A stretch of DNA of 64,000 nucleotides from Prevotellaceae bacterium UBA1746 (GTDB lineage: Bacteria > Bacteroidota > Bacteroidia > Bacteroidales > Bacteroidaceae): the NCBI GenBank assembly GCA_002314875.1, contig DCHS01000052.1:62001-126000 (forward strand). Direction: 5' to 3'. Position 1 is the first letter of the stretch. Each line of letters starts with the position of its first letter. Shown here one piece after another: positions 34,362-43,683 of this stretch. The translations under genes and the position numbers were made by a program. Below the pieces are notes generated by a model that saw only the letters and a program-made list of their open reading frames with translations, was not told where the DNA came from and ran no database searches.

Positions 34362-36329
34362 TTGTTAAAATCCTTCTTCACATATCTCCTCGCAACAGTT
34401 GCGGCATGTCTTCTTGCCGTGACTGCTTGGCTTTTTTCCCCTAAGGAATATGCGGCGCAGGTGAAGATTTCGGACGAATACAAGGAAACGGATTTTGCCG
34501 TCGGTCTCAACAGATTCAATGTCGCCCTCCGAGACCGCGATCCCAATGCCAAGAACAAGAGCCAGAATGACATCAGAATTTATGCCAAGATTCTCGATGA
34601 CGCCTCCTTCGCCAAAGAACTTTCGAAGATAGAGAAAGTCGATGTGGAACACGTTCAGGAACATCTGCTGTATAACTTGAATGTTACCCAGCATACCCTT
34701 GACATTCAGTACACTGCGCGTGATCCGAAGATGGCGGCATGCGTTTTGGATAGTGTCCTTGCCAAGTTGCAGAGACGCATCTGGAAATACAGAGGTGTAC
34801 GCGCAGGCGGGGATATTGAGAATGCGGAGAAGGCTGTTGCTGTGGCAGAAGAAGAACTTGACAGTGCCCGTTCGCACTATGTGGCCTATGCTGGTAGCCA
34901 TTACGATGCTGTTGCTCCCAATGTCCTCTTTTCCTTGGACAGTCTGAAGGCGGAAATCCGAACGAAGGAATATTCCCGAACGCGGGCCTATGACAATCTG
35001 GTTCGCCAGCAGGGAATGTCTAAGAAAATGCCATCAGCGTTCCTTGTCGTCAAGAACAACAGTGTTCCGCAAGAGAGCACAACGCCACTTGTGGGCTATC
35101 TTGGTGTCTTCATCACGCTTGCTCTGTTACTTGTGAAAGGAATAAAACTGCTGCGTGAGCGAATAAAAGAAGGTGATATCCGCATCTCTTTCGGCAACCT
35201 CTTTGCCCCTTGGAACATTACGATTCTCGTATGGGCCGCCATTCTCATTCTGCTTCAGTTTGTCGGTGATCTGGTATATCCTGTCACCAGCAAATTCTAT
35301 ATGGCCTTGGGACTTTGGCTTCCTATCTTCTGCGTATCTTCTTTCTTGACTTTCACACTGTTAGGTGTTAAGCATCAGCAGCGGATGACATCTCCATCCT
35401 TCCATCTCAACATCAATCTTTTCCAGTTGTTGCTCTTCCTTTCCTTGCTGACAACACCCCTGTGTGTGAAGAAGGTCTTGGAAATCGTAACGATGTTTGG
35501 AACGGAAGATCTCATGGCCAATCTGCGATTGCTGACGGTGAAGGGCCAGACGGGACTCGGTGTGCTGAGCTACAGTTTCGTTATCAACAAAGCTTTGCTG
35601 ATTGCGGCTGTATGGAAATTTCCAAAGATACCGCGCTGGCAGTTTATCCTTGTCATCATTTTGTCTTTGTTGACCTCGTTTGTCATCATGGATAAAGGAA
35701 CGATATTCTTCCTCTTCTCAACGGTGATCTTCGTGCTTTATGAGAAGAAGCATCTCCGTCTCCGCTCGCTGATCCTGATGGGACTGGTGCTCTCTGCCAT
35801 CTTCTTCGTCTTGACGATTATGCGTTCCGGAACGGCGGTCGATGGTTCGAATAATCTCGATGACCTTACTTTCTTGCAGTTCTTCGCCATCTATGTTTTG
35901 ACGACACCCGTTGCTTTCTGTTATCTTACACCTACAATCGGGGCGCAGTACGGCAGTTATACGCTGACCCTTTTCTATCTTATGGTCAATAAGTTAGGAG
36001 GCAATTTTCCTATTACCGAACAGGTTCAGGAATTTGTCTGGGTGCCGTTGCCGACGAATCTCTATACCATCATGCAACCCTTCTATATGGATTTCGGTTA
36101 CGGTGGTATTGCCTTTTTCGCCCTCATCTACGGAGTGATGTGCGGATGGGCCTATAACAAATATAAAAACGGAAGTAGTGTGGCCTGTGCCCTCTACACC
36201 TTCCTGCTCTATTATCTTATTCTGCAATTCGGTCAGGAGAGCTTGTTCATGCTTCCCATCATTGCGCTACAGACCGTATTCTTTATCTTTATCCTCACCA
36301 AGGATTTCAGGATAAAATTCTCCAAATAG
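34362..36329 (+). CDS. Wzz-Wzy fusion: chain-length domain joined to O-antigen-type polymerase
   Basis: 655 residues starting at TTG; an in-frame stop at 34347-34349 excludes a longer start, and the start is followed at once by TM1 (LKSFFTYLLATVAACLLAV). Residues about 1-265 have Wzz architecture: TM1, an alpha/beta base (YAAQVKISDEYKETDF), a long helical arm (about 150-215), the Wzz-like motif KMPSAFLVVKNNSVPQESTT at about 222-241 and TM2 (about 243-262). Residues about 285-655 are a polytopic domain with about 10 helices and TNLYTIMQPFYMDFGYGGI near 565-583, a pattern I associate with the oligosaccharide repeat-unit polymerase family. So one chain holds both chain-length and polymerase modules. 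The frame is uninterrupted. The neighbouring Wzz (33225) and flippase (36351) complete the set. Confidence 0.8.
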   Translation: MLKSFFTYLLATVAACLLAVTAWLFSPKEYAAQVKISDEYKETDFAVGLNRFNVALRDRDPNAKNKSQNDIRIYAKILDDASFAKELSKIEKVDVEHVQEHLLYNLNVTQHTLDIQYTARDPKMAACVLDSVLAKLQRRIWKYRGVRAGGDIENAEKAVAVAEEELDSARSHYVAYAGSHYDAVAPNVLFSLDSLKAEIRTKEYSRTRAYDNLVRQQGMSKKMPSAFLVVKNNSVPQESTTPLVGYLGVFITLALLLVKGIKLLRERIKEGDIRISFGNLFAPWNITILVWAAILILLQFVGDLVYPVTSKFYMALGLWLPIFCVSSFLTFTLLGVKHQQRMTSPSFHLNINLFQLLLFLSLLTTPLCVKKVLEIVTMFGTEDLMANLRLLTVKGQTGLGVLSYSFVINKALLIAAVWKFPKIPRWQFILVIILSLLTSFVIMDKGTIFFLFSTVIFVLYEKKHLRLRSLILMGLVLSAIFFVLTIMRSGTAVDGSNNLDDLTFLQFFAIYVLTTPVAFCYLTPTIGAQYGSYTLTLFYLMVNKLGGNFPITEQVQEFVWVPLPTNLYTIMQPFYMDFGYGGIAFFALIYGVMCGWAYNKYKNGSSVACALYTFLLYYLILQFGQESLFMLPIIALQTVFFIFILTKDFRIKFSK

Positions 36330-36350
36330 CCTCTTCGCTGCTTCTCTACA

Positions 36351-37676
36351 ATGGACTTGAAACACCTCATTAATAACCGCGATTCCCGCTCATCTCGTCT
36401 GGCGAAGAACGTCCTTGCGTCGTTTTTCATCAAGGGATGGAATGCGCTAGTGGTATTGATGATGGTACCGTTGACCTTGAAGATGTTGGGAGATTATAAC
36501 AATGGCATCTGGTTGACTATCAGCAGTATGCTGATGTGGATAGATATGATGGACATTGGCCTTGGCAATGGCATGCGAAATGCTGTGGCGACCTATGTGG
36601 CCCAAAACGATAGCGAGAAAGTGCGTCAGGTTGTGTCTTCAACATTGGCCATGCTCGTGCTGGTCGTTATCCCTATCTTAAGCTGTTTGCTGCTGGCGAT
36701 CTGTTTCGGTGATACCTATGGTTTCTTGGGAGTGAGTCCCGACCGACTGGCAAATCTTAACGAGGTTCTCGTTGTCGCTGCCGTGATGATGTGCATGACC
36801 TTTGTCATGAAGTTCATCGGAAATTTCTATATGGGTTTCCAGCAACCGGCAATGAATAACCTACTGTTAAGTCTCGGGCAAACCTTCGCCTTCATCGGAA
36901 CACTTATTGCCTATTGCTTCGGAAGTTGCAGTCTGATCACGGTAGTAGCCATAAACGTTATAGCACCGCTGCTGGTCTGGATATTGGCTTATCCCTACAC
37001 CTTTATCTATAAGTACCCACAATATCGTCCGTCAGGGAAAAACGTAGACTTGAAAGTTGCGGCCAATCTCTGTGCTACGGGGTTGCAATTCTTTGTCATT
37101 CAGATTTGTACGGTTATCCTGTTTACCTCTTCCAATGTCATTATCAGCCATTTCATTTCTCCGGCAGAAGTGACGCCTTATCAGGTAGCTTATCGCTATT
37201 TCAGTATCATGCTGGTGTTCTTTACCATTGTCTGCATGCCTTTTTGGAATGCGACAACGGATGCCTATGCCAGTGGCGATATAGATTGGATCCGCAAGGC
37301 TTCGCATAAACTGAATCTCATGCTGGTCGGCATCCTATTCGGACTCTGTCTGATGGTTGCCGTTTCAACTCCTATTTATATAATATGGGTGGGCTCAGAA
37401 GTCCATGTTCCCATGACGTTGTCATTAAGTATGGCGCTTTATCTGTTCATACTGATTGTCAGCATGCGTTATTCCTACTTCTTGAACGGCATTGGCGTTC
37501 TGCGTATTCAGATCATCTGTACGAGTTTAGCAACAATCTGCTTCCTACCTCTGGCCTGGTGGGTTTGTGAAAAATATCATTCAGTGACGGGATTGGTTTT
37601 GGTGATGTGTCTGGTAAACATTCCGGGACTGATTGCAAATGTAAGGAAATTTAACAAACTTATATACAATAAATAA
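36351..37676 (+). CDS. Oligosaccharide flippase, Wzx-type (set 2)
   Basis: 441 residues, about 12 membrane helices. FFIKGWNALVVLMMVPLTLK and DYNNGIWLTISSMLMWIDMM followed by DIGLGNGMRNAV are typical of MOP-superfamily polysaccharide flippases of Bacteroidetes. It would translocate the set 2 repeat unit. It is only distantly like the set 1 flippase, which suggests different repeat units. It lies 21 nt after the fusion gene. Confidence 0.9.
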   Translation: MDLKHLINNRDSRSSRLAKNVLASFFIKGWNALVVLMMVPLTLKMLGDYNNGIWLTISSMLMWIDMMDIGLGNGMRNAVATYVAQNDSEKVRQVVSSTLAMLVLVVIPILSCLLLAICFGDTYGFLGVSPDRLANLNEVLVVAAVMMCMTFVMKFIGNFYMGFQQPAMNNLLLSLGQTFAFIGTLIAYCFGSCSLITVVAINVIAPLLVWILAYPYTFIYKYPQYRPSGKNVDLKVAANLCATGLQFFVIQICTVILFTSSNVIISHFISPAEVTPYQVAYRYFSIMLVFFTIVCMPFWNATTDAYASGDIDWIRKASHKLNLMLVGILFGLCLMVAVSTPIYIIWVGSEVHVPMTLSLSMALYLFILIVSMRYSYFLNGIGVLRIQIICTSLATICFLPLAWWVCEKYHSVTGLVLVMCLVNIPGLIANVRKFNKLIYNK

Positions 37677-37683
37677 GTTAAAT

Positions 37684-38559
37684 ATGAGTTGTATAGTTAC
37701 TATACCGATTTACAAAGATATCCCTTCGGACACGGAAAGAGCTTCCATCAGGCAGACTTACCATGTCCTGGGACGTCATCCTATAGTGTTTGTCACGCAT
37801 CCGGATTGCAAGATGGACGAATATAGGAAGATTGCAGAAGAGGAAGGCTGTACCTTGGTGGTAGAGCGTTTTGACTCTCGGTATTTTGACTCGGTAGAAC
37901 ACTACAGCGACTTCTGCTTCAGCGAAGAATTATATTTGCGATTTAAGGATTATGCCTATTTGCTCATCTGCCAGACTGATGCGTGGGTGTTCCGCGATGA
38001 ACTCGATGAGTGGTGTGCAAAGGGTTATGACTACATCGGCGCCCCTCTCTATTTTCCCTATAACGAAAGCAGATTTACCTCCGTTTTCTTGGGAATAGGA
38101 AACGGCGGATTCTGTCTCCGCAGAATAGAGCATTGCTTGAAAATTGTTCGCCATTCACGAAACAAGGTTTTCCTCAAGCCTTCTGCGCTCCTACGGATTT
38201 ATTGGAACTATTTTCTTTATAATGAAGCTTTTACGGGTAGTCTTGTTGCCCGCTTGGCATTGATTCCAAAATTCCTTGCCAAGTGCTTTGGCTTTGGTAA
38301 CACAATAGGATTCTTTATAAAGAACCACATCAACGAAGACATGCTTTTCGGCTCTTGGGCAAAGACGGCCTGGGGAATTGATGGGGTGAATTTGCCGGAC
38401 GAGATGACGGCGGCAGCATTTGCCATGGAGGTGCATGCCCCGGATCTCTACCAACGTCTTGGAAACAAACTTCCGTTTGGCTGCCATGCCTTTATGAAGT
38501 GGAACTACGAGGACTTCTGGTCTGATAAAATAAATCTTGAACAGGTAACGAATGATTAA
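37684..38559 (+). CDS. DUF5672 family protein, putative glycosyltransferase
   Basis: 291 residues. IVTIPIYKDIPSDTERASIR, then LICQTDAWVFRDELDEWCAK with GYDYIGAPLYF, matches DUF5672, a family found in glycan clusters and thought to be glycosyltransferases of GT-A type (a QTD in place of DxD). No signal peptide. Its last 8 nt overlap the next gene. Donor and linkage unknown. Confidence 0.8.
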   Translation: MSCIVTIPIYKDIPSDTERASIRQTYHVLGRHPIVFVTHPDCKMDEYRKIAEEEGCTLVVERFDSRYFDSVEHYSDFCFSEELYLRFKDYAYLLICQTDAWVFRDELDEWCAKGYDYIGAPLYFPYNESRFTSVFLGIGNGGFCLRRIEHCLKIVRHSRNKVFLKPSALLRIYWNYFLYNEAFTGSLVARLALIPKFLAKCFGFGNTIGFFIKNHINEDMLFGSWAKTAWGIDGVNLPDEMTAAAFAMEVHAPDLYQRLGNKLPFGCHAFMKWNYEDFWSDKINLEQVTND

Positions 38560-39538
38560 CCTTATCATCAAGGATGGACTTGGGAATCAGATGTTTCAAT
38601 ATGCTTTTGCCCGTTTGCTGAAAGAAAATTATTTCGAACGCGGAGAAAAGGAGCAGATAGGCATCATTACCCAGTTCATCAATGCAAGACAAGATAAAGA
38701 AAATGATGTTCGAAGAATGTCATTACAGCATCTTGTGCTGAACGATGAGGTTAAAGTTCTTTCGGGAAAAGAGCAGTCGTCGTTGATGAGACTTTTCAAG
38801 TGGCGAACGATTGTCTCTTCTGGGCTTGCAGAACTCATTCGTTGGCGTCTGCTACGGAAATTCGAGAGTACGGACGAATTGGCAGATCGTCGTGGAAAGA
38901 AGGGAATCTATTATCCCTACGGCCCCTATTCGGCTCATCCTATCACGTTGAGTGACAGCGCAGAAAAGTTTGTTTTCGGCTTCTTCCAGAATTACGGCTA
39001 TGTTCATCCGATTGCTGACATCCTGAATCGGGAGCTGAGGGTAAAGACACCCCCTTCAGCAGAGAATAAAGCGATGTTGGAACAGATTGAAAGTGAAAAT
39101 GCGGTCTGTTTGCACGTTCGGAGAGGAGACTTTCTCAATGACCGATGGAAGCACCTTCAAATCTGCGATTACGACTATTACAGCAAGGCTATTGATATTC
39201 TGTTAGCGAAAACCGTGCACCCTGTGTTCTATGTCTTTTCCAATACTCACGAGGATTTGGAATGGATTTCTTCCCACTATCGTTTCGGGCGGAAATATCC
39301 AGGAACAGACCAACCTATAGAAATCAAATTCGTCGATTTGTCAAATCCTGACTACGAAGAATTAAGATTGATGTATTCCTGTCGTCATTTCATTATCAGC
39401 AACAGCACTTTCTCCTGGTGGGCAGCATGGCTTTCACAAAATCCGCAGAAGATAGTTTGTGCTCCTGAACGCTGGAACCTCGAATACGACGATGACTTTA
39501 AAATATATGATTCATCATGGATAAAAGTCCAAAGATAA
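38552..39538 (+). CDS. Alpha-1,2-fucosyltransferase family protein (GT11)
   Basis: 328 residues. The N-terminal GLGNQMFQYAFARLL, the donor motif VCLHVRRGDF and the C-terminal FIISNSTFSWWAAWL are the three GT11 signatures. Members transfer L-fucose from GDP-fucose to galactose, though some bacterial GT11 enzymes use other acceptors. GDP-fucose synthesis genes are not in the window. Overlaps DUF5672 by 8 nt and the next GT2 by 22 nt. Confidence 0.93.
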   Translation: MINLIIKDGLGNQMFQYAFARLLKENYFERGEKEQIGIITQFINARQDKENDVRRMSLQHLVLNDEVKVLSGKEQSSLMRLFKWRTIVSSGLAELIRWRLLRKFESTDELADRRGKKGIYYPYGPYSAHPITLSDSAEKFVFGFFQNYGYVHPIADILNRELRVKTPPSAENKAMLEQIESENAVCLHVRRGDFLNDRWKHLQICDYDYYSKAIDILLAKTVHPVFYVFSNTHEDLEWISSHYRFGRKYPGTDQPIEIKFVDLSNPDYEELRLMYSCRHFIISNSTFSWWAAWLSQNPQKIVCAPERWNLEYDDDFKIYDSSWIKVQR

Positions 39539-40305
39539 GCATAGTAACGATTTGCTACAATAGTGCACAAAGCCTTGAAAGAACGATTCAGAGCGTTGTG
39601 TCTCAGGAGTATGCAAATAAGGAATATGTGATTGTCGATGGGTGTTCCACGGATGGAACTTTGAAAATCATTGAGAAGTATCGCGAGCACATCGATATCC
39701 TCATCTCAGAGAAAGACCAGGGCATCAGTGATGCTTTCAACAAGGGAATTTTAAATTCAACAGGCGACGTCATCGTACTGATAAACTCCGATGATGAATT
39801 GTTGCCCGGGGCTTTGTCCGCTGTGGCTGGACGTTGGTCGCCTGAAGTTGATGTGTTATCAACAAACATCATCATGAAGGATGCTGAAACGGGATACGAA
39901 TGCAGGGAGATTCCCTCTACTGTTTTTCCGTTGATGCCTTTCTTCCGTCATGTTGCCCACCAAGGAGCATACATCAGCCGTCATTGTTATGATCGCTTCG
40001 GACTTTACGACACTTCGGTGCGTTGGCCGATGGATCTTGAGTATCTCATGCGTGTCACTGCCGGCAATGGCGTTTTCCGCTATGCCGATATTGATACGGC
40101 AATATTTACTTCCGGCGGTACTACAAATGCAACAAACATTTTCTGTAAAAAGAGAGACTACCTCTATATAGTCCGGAAAAATGGTGGCAGCGCGGTACAG
40201 GCTTGGACTTTTTACCTGTTCCTTGTAGCTACACAGTTTGTAAAGAAAACTTTATCAGTTTTCGGCAAGAATTTTGCGCAAAAAATTAGATATAGCAAGA
40301 AATGA
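39517..40305 (+). CDS. Glycosyltransferase family 2 (WcaA-like)
   Basis: 262 residues. ISIVTICYNSAQSLERTIQS, VIVDGCSTDGTLKIIEKY and VIVLINSDDELLPGAL show the GT-A nucleotide-binding start and DxD-like SDD. HVAHQGAYISRHCYDRFGLY is typical of this colanic-acid WcaA-like group. It starts within GT11 (22-nt overlap) and its stop overlaps the next ATG (ATGA), so translation is coupled. Confidence 0.9.
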   Translation: MDKSPKISIVTICYNSAQSLERTIQSVVSQEYANKEYVIVDGCSTDGTLKIIEKYREHIDILISEKDQGISDAFNKGILNSTGDVIVLINSDDELLPGALSAVAGRWSPEVDVLSTNIIMKDAETGYECREIPSTVFPLMPFFRHVAHQGAYISRHCYDRFGLYDTSVRWPMDLEYLMRVTAGNGVFRYADIDTAIFTSGGTTNATNIFCKKRDYLYIVRKNGGSAVQAWTFYLFLVATQFVKKTLSVFGKNFAQKIRYSKK

Positions 40306-41426
40306 AAACCATTCTTCATATTTCAAAATACTATTTTCCTGATCTTGGCGGTATTGAAACTGTCGCCATGTATCTGGCAGAAGGCATGAAGGACTACCAG
40401 AATGTTGTCATCTGTTTTTCTACGGACCGACAATATCACGAGGACGTCATTCATGGCACGAAGGTATATCGTGTACCTGTGGAATTATCTCTGCTGAGTC
40501 AGGATATAGCGTTTTCCTATCCTAAGGTATTAAAGAGAGTGCTCAAAGAATACCAGCCGGAATTTGTACACGTACATTGTCCGAATCCTTTTGTGTATCC
40601 TCTAGTTTTGAAGGAAGTTAAGAAACCTGCAAAAGTGGTGGTCCATTGGCATTCGGACATTCTCTCGAAGGGTATTGCGTATAATCTGATCCGTCCTTTG
40701 GAAACTCAATTGTTGAAGAAGGCTGCTGTTGTGGTTTCAACGAGTCCTAATTATATTACGCTCTCTACTCCGTTAACGCGTTTCAAGGAGAAGGTGCAGA
40801 TTGTACCGAATGGCATTATCCGTTCTAATTTTGACAAGCGTCCGGGAGACGACAAGCGCATTCAGGAAATTCGTAATACTTATAAGGATAAGTTCTTGAT
40901 ACTCACCGTTGGACGTCATGTTCCCTATAAGGGCTTGGATATGCTGATTAAAGCAGAGCAGTATATCAACGGCGATGTGCAGATTTTAATTGGTGGCAAA
41001 GGCCCCGAAACGAATGCCTTGAAGCGTCTGGCCAACAACAATCCACGAATTACTTTCCTGGAACGCCTCTCTGATAACAGTCTTCGTTGTTTCTGTCATG
41101 CCGCTGATATTGTAGCATTCCCTTCTATCACAAAGGCTGAAGCCTTTGGAATTTCTCTCGCTGAGGCGATGTATTGCCGTTGTGCCCCTGTTACTTTCTC
41201 AATTCCCGGTTCTGGTGTGAACTGGCTCTCTCTCAAGGGAGATACGGGAGAAGAGGTACCGCTTTACAATATCTATGCGTTTGCTGAGGCTATTGATAAG
41301 ATTGTCTCAGATCCAGAATTGATGGAGCGTTATTCCACCGCCTCCCATTTGCGAATAGAGGAAAACTTCACGCAAGAAAAAGCGATAGAGGCTATGACTG
41401 CCGTCTATAAATCTTTGGAAGAATAG
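40302..41426 (+). CDS. Glycosyltransferase family 4
   Basis: 374 residues, GT-B. ILHISKYYFPDLGGIETVAM is the acceptor-domain start; VQIVPNGIIRSNF and LILTVGRHVPYKGLDMLIKA precede the donor motif EAFGISLAEAMYCRCAPVTF (E-x7-E). A retaining transferase using a nucleotide sugar in the cytoplasm. Last gene of operon 2, ended by the terminator at 41463-41494. Confidence 0.92.
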   Translation: MKTILHISKYYFPDLGGIETVAMYLAEGMKDYQNVVICFSTDRQYHEDVIHGTKVYRVPVELSLLSQDIAFSYPKVLKRVLKEYQPEFVHVHCPNPFVYPLVLKEVKKPAKVVVHWHSDILSKGIAYNLIRPLETQLLKKAAVVVSTSPNYITLSTPLTRFKEKVQIVPNGIIRSNFDKRPGDDKRIQEIRNTYKDKFLILTVGRHVPYKGLDMLIKAEQYINGDVQILIGGKGPETNALKRLANNNPRITFLERLSDNSLRCFCHAADIVAFPSITKAEAFGISLAEAMYCRCAPVTFSIPGSGVNWLSLKGDTGEEVPLYNIYAFAEAIDKIVSDPELMERYSTASHLRIEENFTQEKAIEAMTAVYKSLEE

Positions 41427-41462
41427 CTAATTTATCGAAGAATAATAAAATATTGCGGAATA

Positions 41463-41494
41463 AAAAAGGAGTAGAATCAAATCTACTCCTTTTT
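41463..41494. terminator. Terminator of polysaccharide operon 2
   Basis: AAAAAGGAGTAGA (41463-41475) and TCTACTCCTTTTT (41482-41494) form a perfect 13-bp stem with a 6-nt loop. It also suits the convergent lipoprotein gene. Confidence 0.9.
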
Positions 41495-41505
41495 GTTTTA
41501 TGATG

Positions 41506-41997
41506 TTAATGCTTTGAGAACTTATATACAGTATCGCCGGATTTTAGGACCATTTCTTTGCTGGTGAAAGAGACGATATCAAAGTGACCGCCGAGAGGTA
41601 CACGGTAAACGGCGGGGATGGCGTGGGGAAGAACGGTGCCGTCCGCTGCCTTGGTGTTATATTCCATGGTGCTGATGCTGATGGGAAAATCATTTGAACC
41701 ATCGTTGAACCAACCCTGTTCAAACTGCAGTGAACTTTCTGTGCGGGTAAACGTAAAGTTATAGGTTACAGCAGGATTTACAAGATAGTGCAGCTGGATG
41801 AGGTTGTTGCGAACACCCCAGGTGATATCATAATTATCACCGGACCACGAGAGGGTATCTGTGGGCGTCGTTGCTGAGGAAAGCAACCAGAAACCACCGA
41901 AGTCGCCATTCTCATCTACTTTGTCGCAGGATGCGAAGGAGAAGGTCATGGCGATGACTGCCATAAATATATAGAGGAGTGATTTGATTTTTGTCAT
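41506..41997 (-). CDS. Lipoprotein with lipocalin-like domain
   Basis: 163 residues with an SPII signal peptide: a hydrophobic core and lipobox SFASC, so the mature protein would start at Cys and be lipid-anchored. The rest alternates beta-strands (GFWLLSSATT, YDITWGVRNNLIQLHYL, MVLKSGDTVYKFSK), as in small Bacteroidetes lipocalin-like proteins. The function is not recognised. It lies downstream of the Wzi-type gene on the same strand (66 nt) and may be part of the export unit. Confidence 0.7.
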   Translation of the reverse strand: MTKIKSLLYIFMAVIAMTFSFASCDKVDENGDFGGFWLLSSATTPTDTLSWSGDNYDITWGVRNNLIQLHYLVNPAVTYNFTFTRTESSLQFEQGWFNDGSNDFPISISTMEYNTKAADGTVLPHAIPAVYRVPLGGHFDIVSFTSKEMVLKSGDTVYKFSKH

Positions 41998-42063
41998 TTG
42001 TTACAAAGATTAAATGCTGATATCGGAGGCGAAACGCCAATCTATGAAGAATGATTCACGAGA

Positions 42064-43590
42064 TTATTTCTTGCCACGCTTCTGGAAGACACCTGTTTTG
42101 GTAACCTTCAGCATAGCGCCGTAGGAATTATCATAAAGACTGCCTGTCGTGGTACCAAGACCGAGGGTGAACGCCCAGTTTCGGAGCGTGTGAGGAGTGT
42201 AGGTTCCTTCTGCCAGAACATGCGTTGCTGCAAGTTTGTCATGGGGATTGTAATAGGTTCCGAGACTTGCCTGATGGGTCAGAAGGAGGCGCCAGTTGAA
42301 ATCATCGCAGGGCTTACCGCTCAAACCAATATGATGGGCCTTGATACGGTTATCATAGATGCGGAGAACACCGGCATAATCGCCTGTATTATAGAGAGGA
42401 CTGACAATCATGGGGTTACCCAATACCTGCCCCCAATGCTGGTAGGCACCATAGACATGGTGATTGTAGTAGTTGTCATTGCCGGAGATCTGGCTACCGA
42501 GGACATCCGTATTGTCATGATACACAGGGCCACTCTGGTCTGTAGTATTCATATATTCGTAAACGATGCCGTCAAGAACTTTGTTCTTGGGTAATTGTGC
42601 TTCAAGACCGATCAAGGCATCCTTCCAACCATATTGGATGAACATCTGCGAATGGTCTTCGAAATAGTGATCCATATAGGCACGGACTTTCCAATCGCCG
42701 GGATTCCATTCGAAACCTAAATTCCATGATCCTAACTGGTTACCAGCAACATTAGAGAACTGGCTACCGTCATTTGCGTCTGAACCTCCAGGAATGAAAG
42801 CGTCGAACATTGCACGAAGTCCGCTGTTTGCCTTGACGGGATTTTCAAAAGTTCCGTCCTGACCACCACGCTGCGTCAAGTTCCAGATGTTACCGCCAAA
42901 CTGGCAAACCATTTCCAGACCAAGATTGAAAGATAGCGGGAAGCGTTCCTCGTTTCCAAATTTGAAATAACCAGCCTTTGAATGGTACATCACTCGCTTT
43001 GCGAAGAGTTTTTCTGAGTCAACTCCACCAACGAAATCCTGCTGCCAGTTACCATCGGTCTGCATACCATAGGCAGCATGACCTTTGAACCAGACAAAAC
43101 GGGCATGACGGGAGATATTCCACCAGTCAGGGATTTCAACACGAACCTGAGGAATGGGACGGGCATTGTCAGAGAAGGTCATACCACCCATTGAGAGCTC
43201 ATCGTTTTTGAGTGGCATAAAGCGTTCCTTGCTACCCACGCTGAGGCGTAAAAATCGATACTGAACCTCTGCGTATAACTGCTGGACAACAATTTTTGAG
43301 GTATAGTTGTAAGCAACGGCAGCATCGATGCCATAGCCGAATTTCCAGTGGTGGAGTGAGTCCGTTTCTGTTTTACGCACAATAGCGCCGCGTAGATAGC
43401 CCGAGTTGTTTTCAACAGAAGAGAGTCCTTGGCGGTTTGAACTTAACCACAAGGGAGCATAAGTCCCTGAAGCACCAACTTCAGAAACCTCGCCTTTGTA
43501 TTCCACTCCTTGTCCCAAACGGCTGATCTGGGCATGGGCAGCGATCATCATACTTGCTGTTGCGAAAACAAGAAGGAAGCGTTTATTCAT
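42064..43590 (-). CDS. Capsule assembly protein, Wzi family
   Basis: 508 residues, with a signal peptide (MNKRFLLVFATASMMIAAHA). Alternating beta-strands through the whole length and the segment EVGASGTYAPLWLSSNRQGL match Caps_assemb_Wzi. Wzi is an 18-stranded outer-membrane barrel that helps attach or organise exported capsule. It follows the Wza-type exporter by 93 nt and may serve both polysaccharides made by the locus, since no second Wzi is seen. Confidence 0.9.
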   Translation of the reverse strand: MNKRFLLVFATASMMIAAHAQISRLGQGVEYKGEVSEVGASGTYAPLWLSSNRQGLSSVENNSGYLRGAIVRKTETDSLHHWKFGYGIDAAVAYNYTSKIVVQQLYAEVQYRFLRLSVGSKERFMPLKNDELSMGGMTFSDNARPIPQVRVEIPDWWNISRHARFVWFKGHAAYGMQTDGNWQQDFVGGVDSEKLFAKRVMYHSKAGYFKFGNEERFPLSFNLGLEMVCQFGGNIWNLTQRGGQDGTFENPVKANSGLRAMFDAFIPGGSDANDGSQFSNVAGNQLGSWNLGFEWNPGDWKVRAYMDHYFEDHSQMFIQYGWKDALIGLEAQLPKNKVLDGIVYEYMNTTDQSGPVYHDNTDVLGSQISGNDNYYNHHVYGAYQHWGQVLGNPMIVSPLYNTGDYAGVLRIYDNRIKAHHIGLSGKPCDDFNWRLLLTHQASLGTYYNPHDKLAATHVLAEGTYTPHTLRNWAFTLGLGTTTGSLYDNSYGAMLKVTKTGVFQKRGKK

Positions 43591-43683
43591 ATTTTATTAT
43601 GATTTTCTGTATTTTATGCTGGCTTTAAAACTATGTTTCAAGGATTTAAAGGCAGTAGTAAAACTAGATTTCAATAGTCTGTT

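Noticed and set aside
34362..36329. The Wzz-Wzy fusion as an artefact of a missing stop between two genes
   Set aside because: The junction (residues about 262-285) is a continuous charged linker in one frame with normal codons, and no start-like context occurs there. It cannot be excluded without reads, but nothing in the sequence suggests it.
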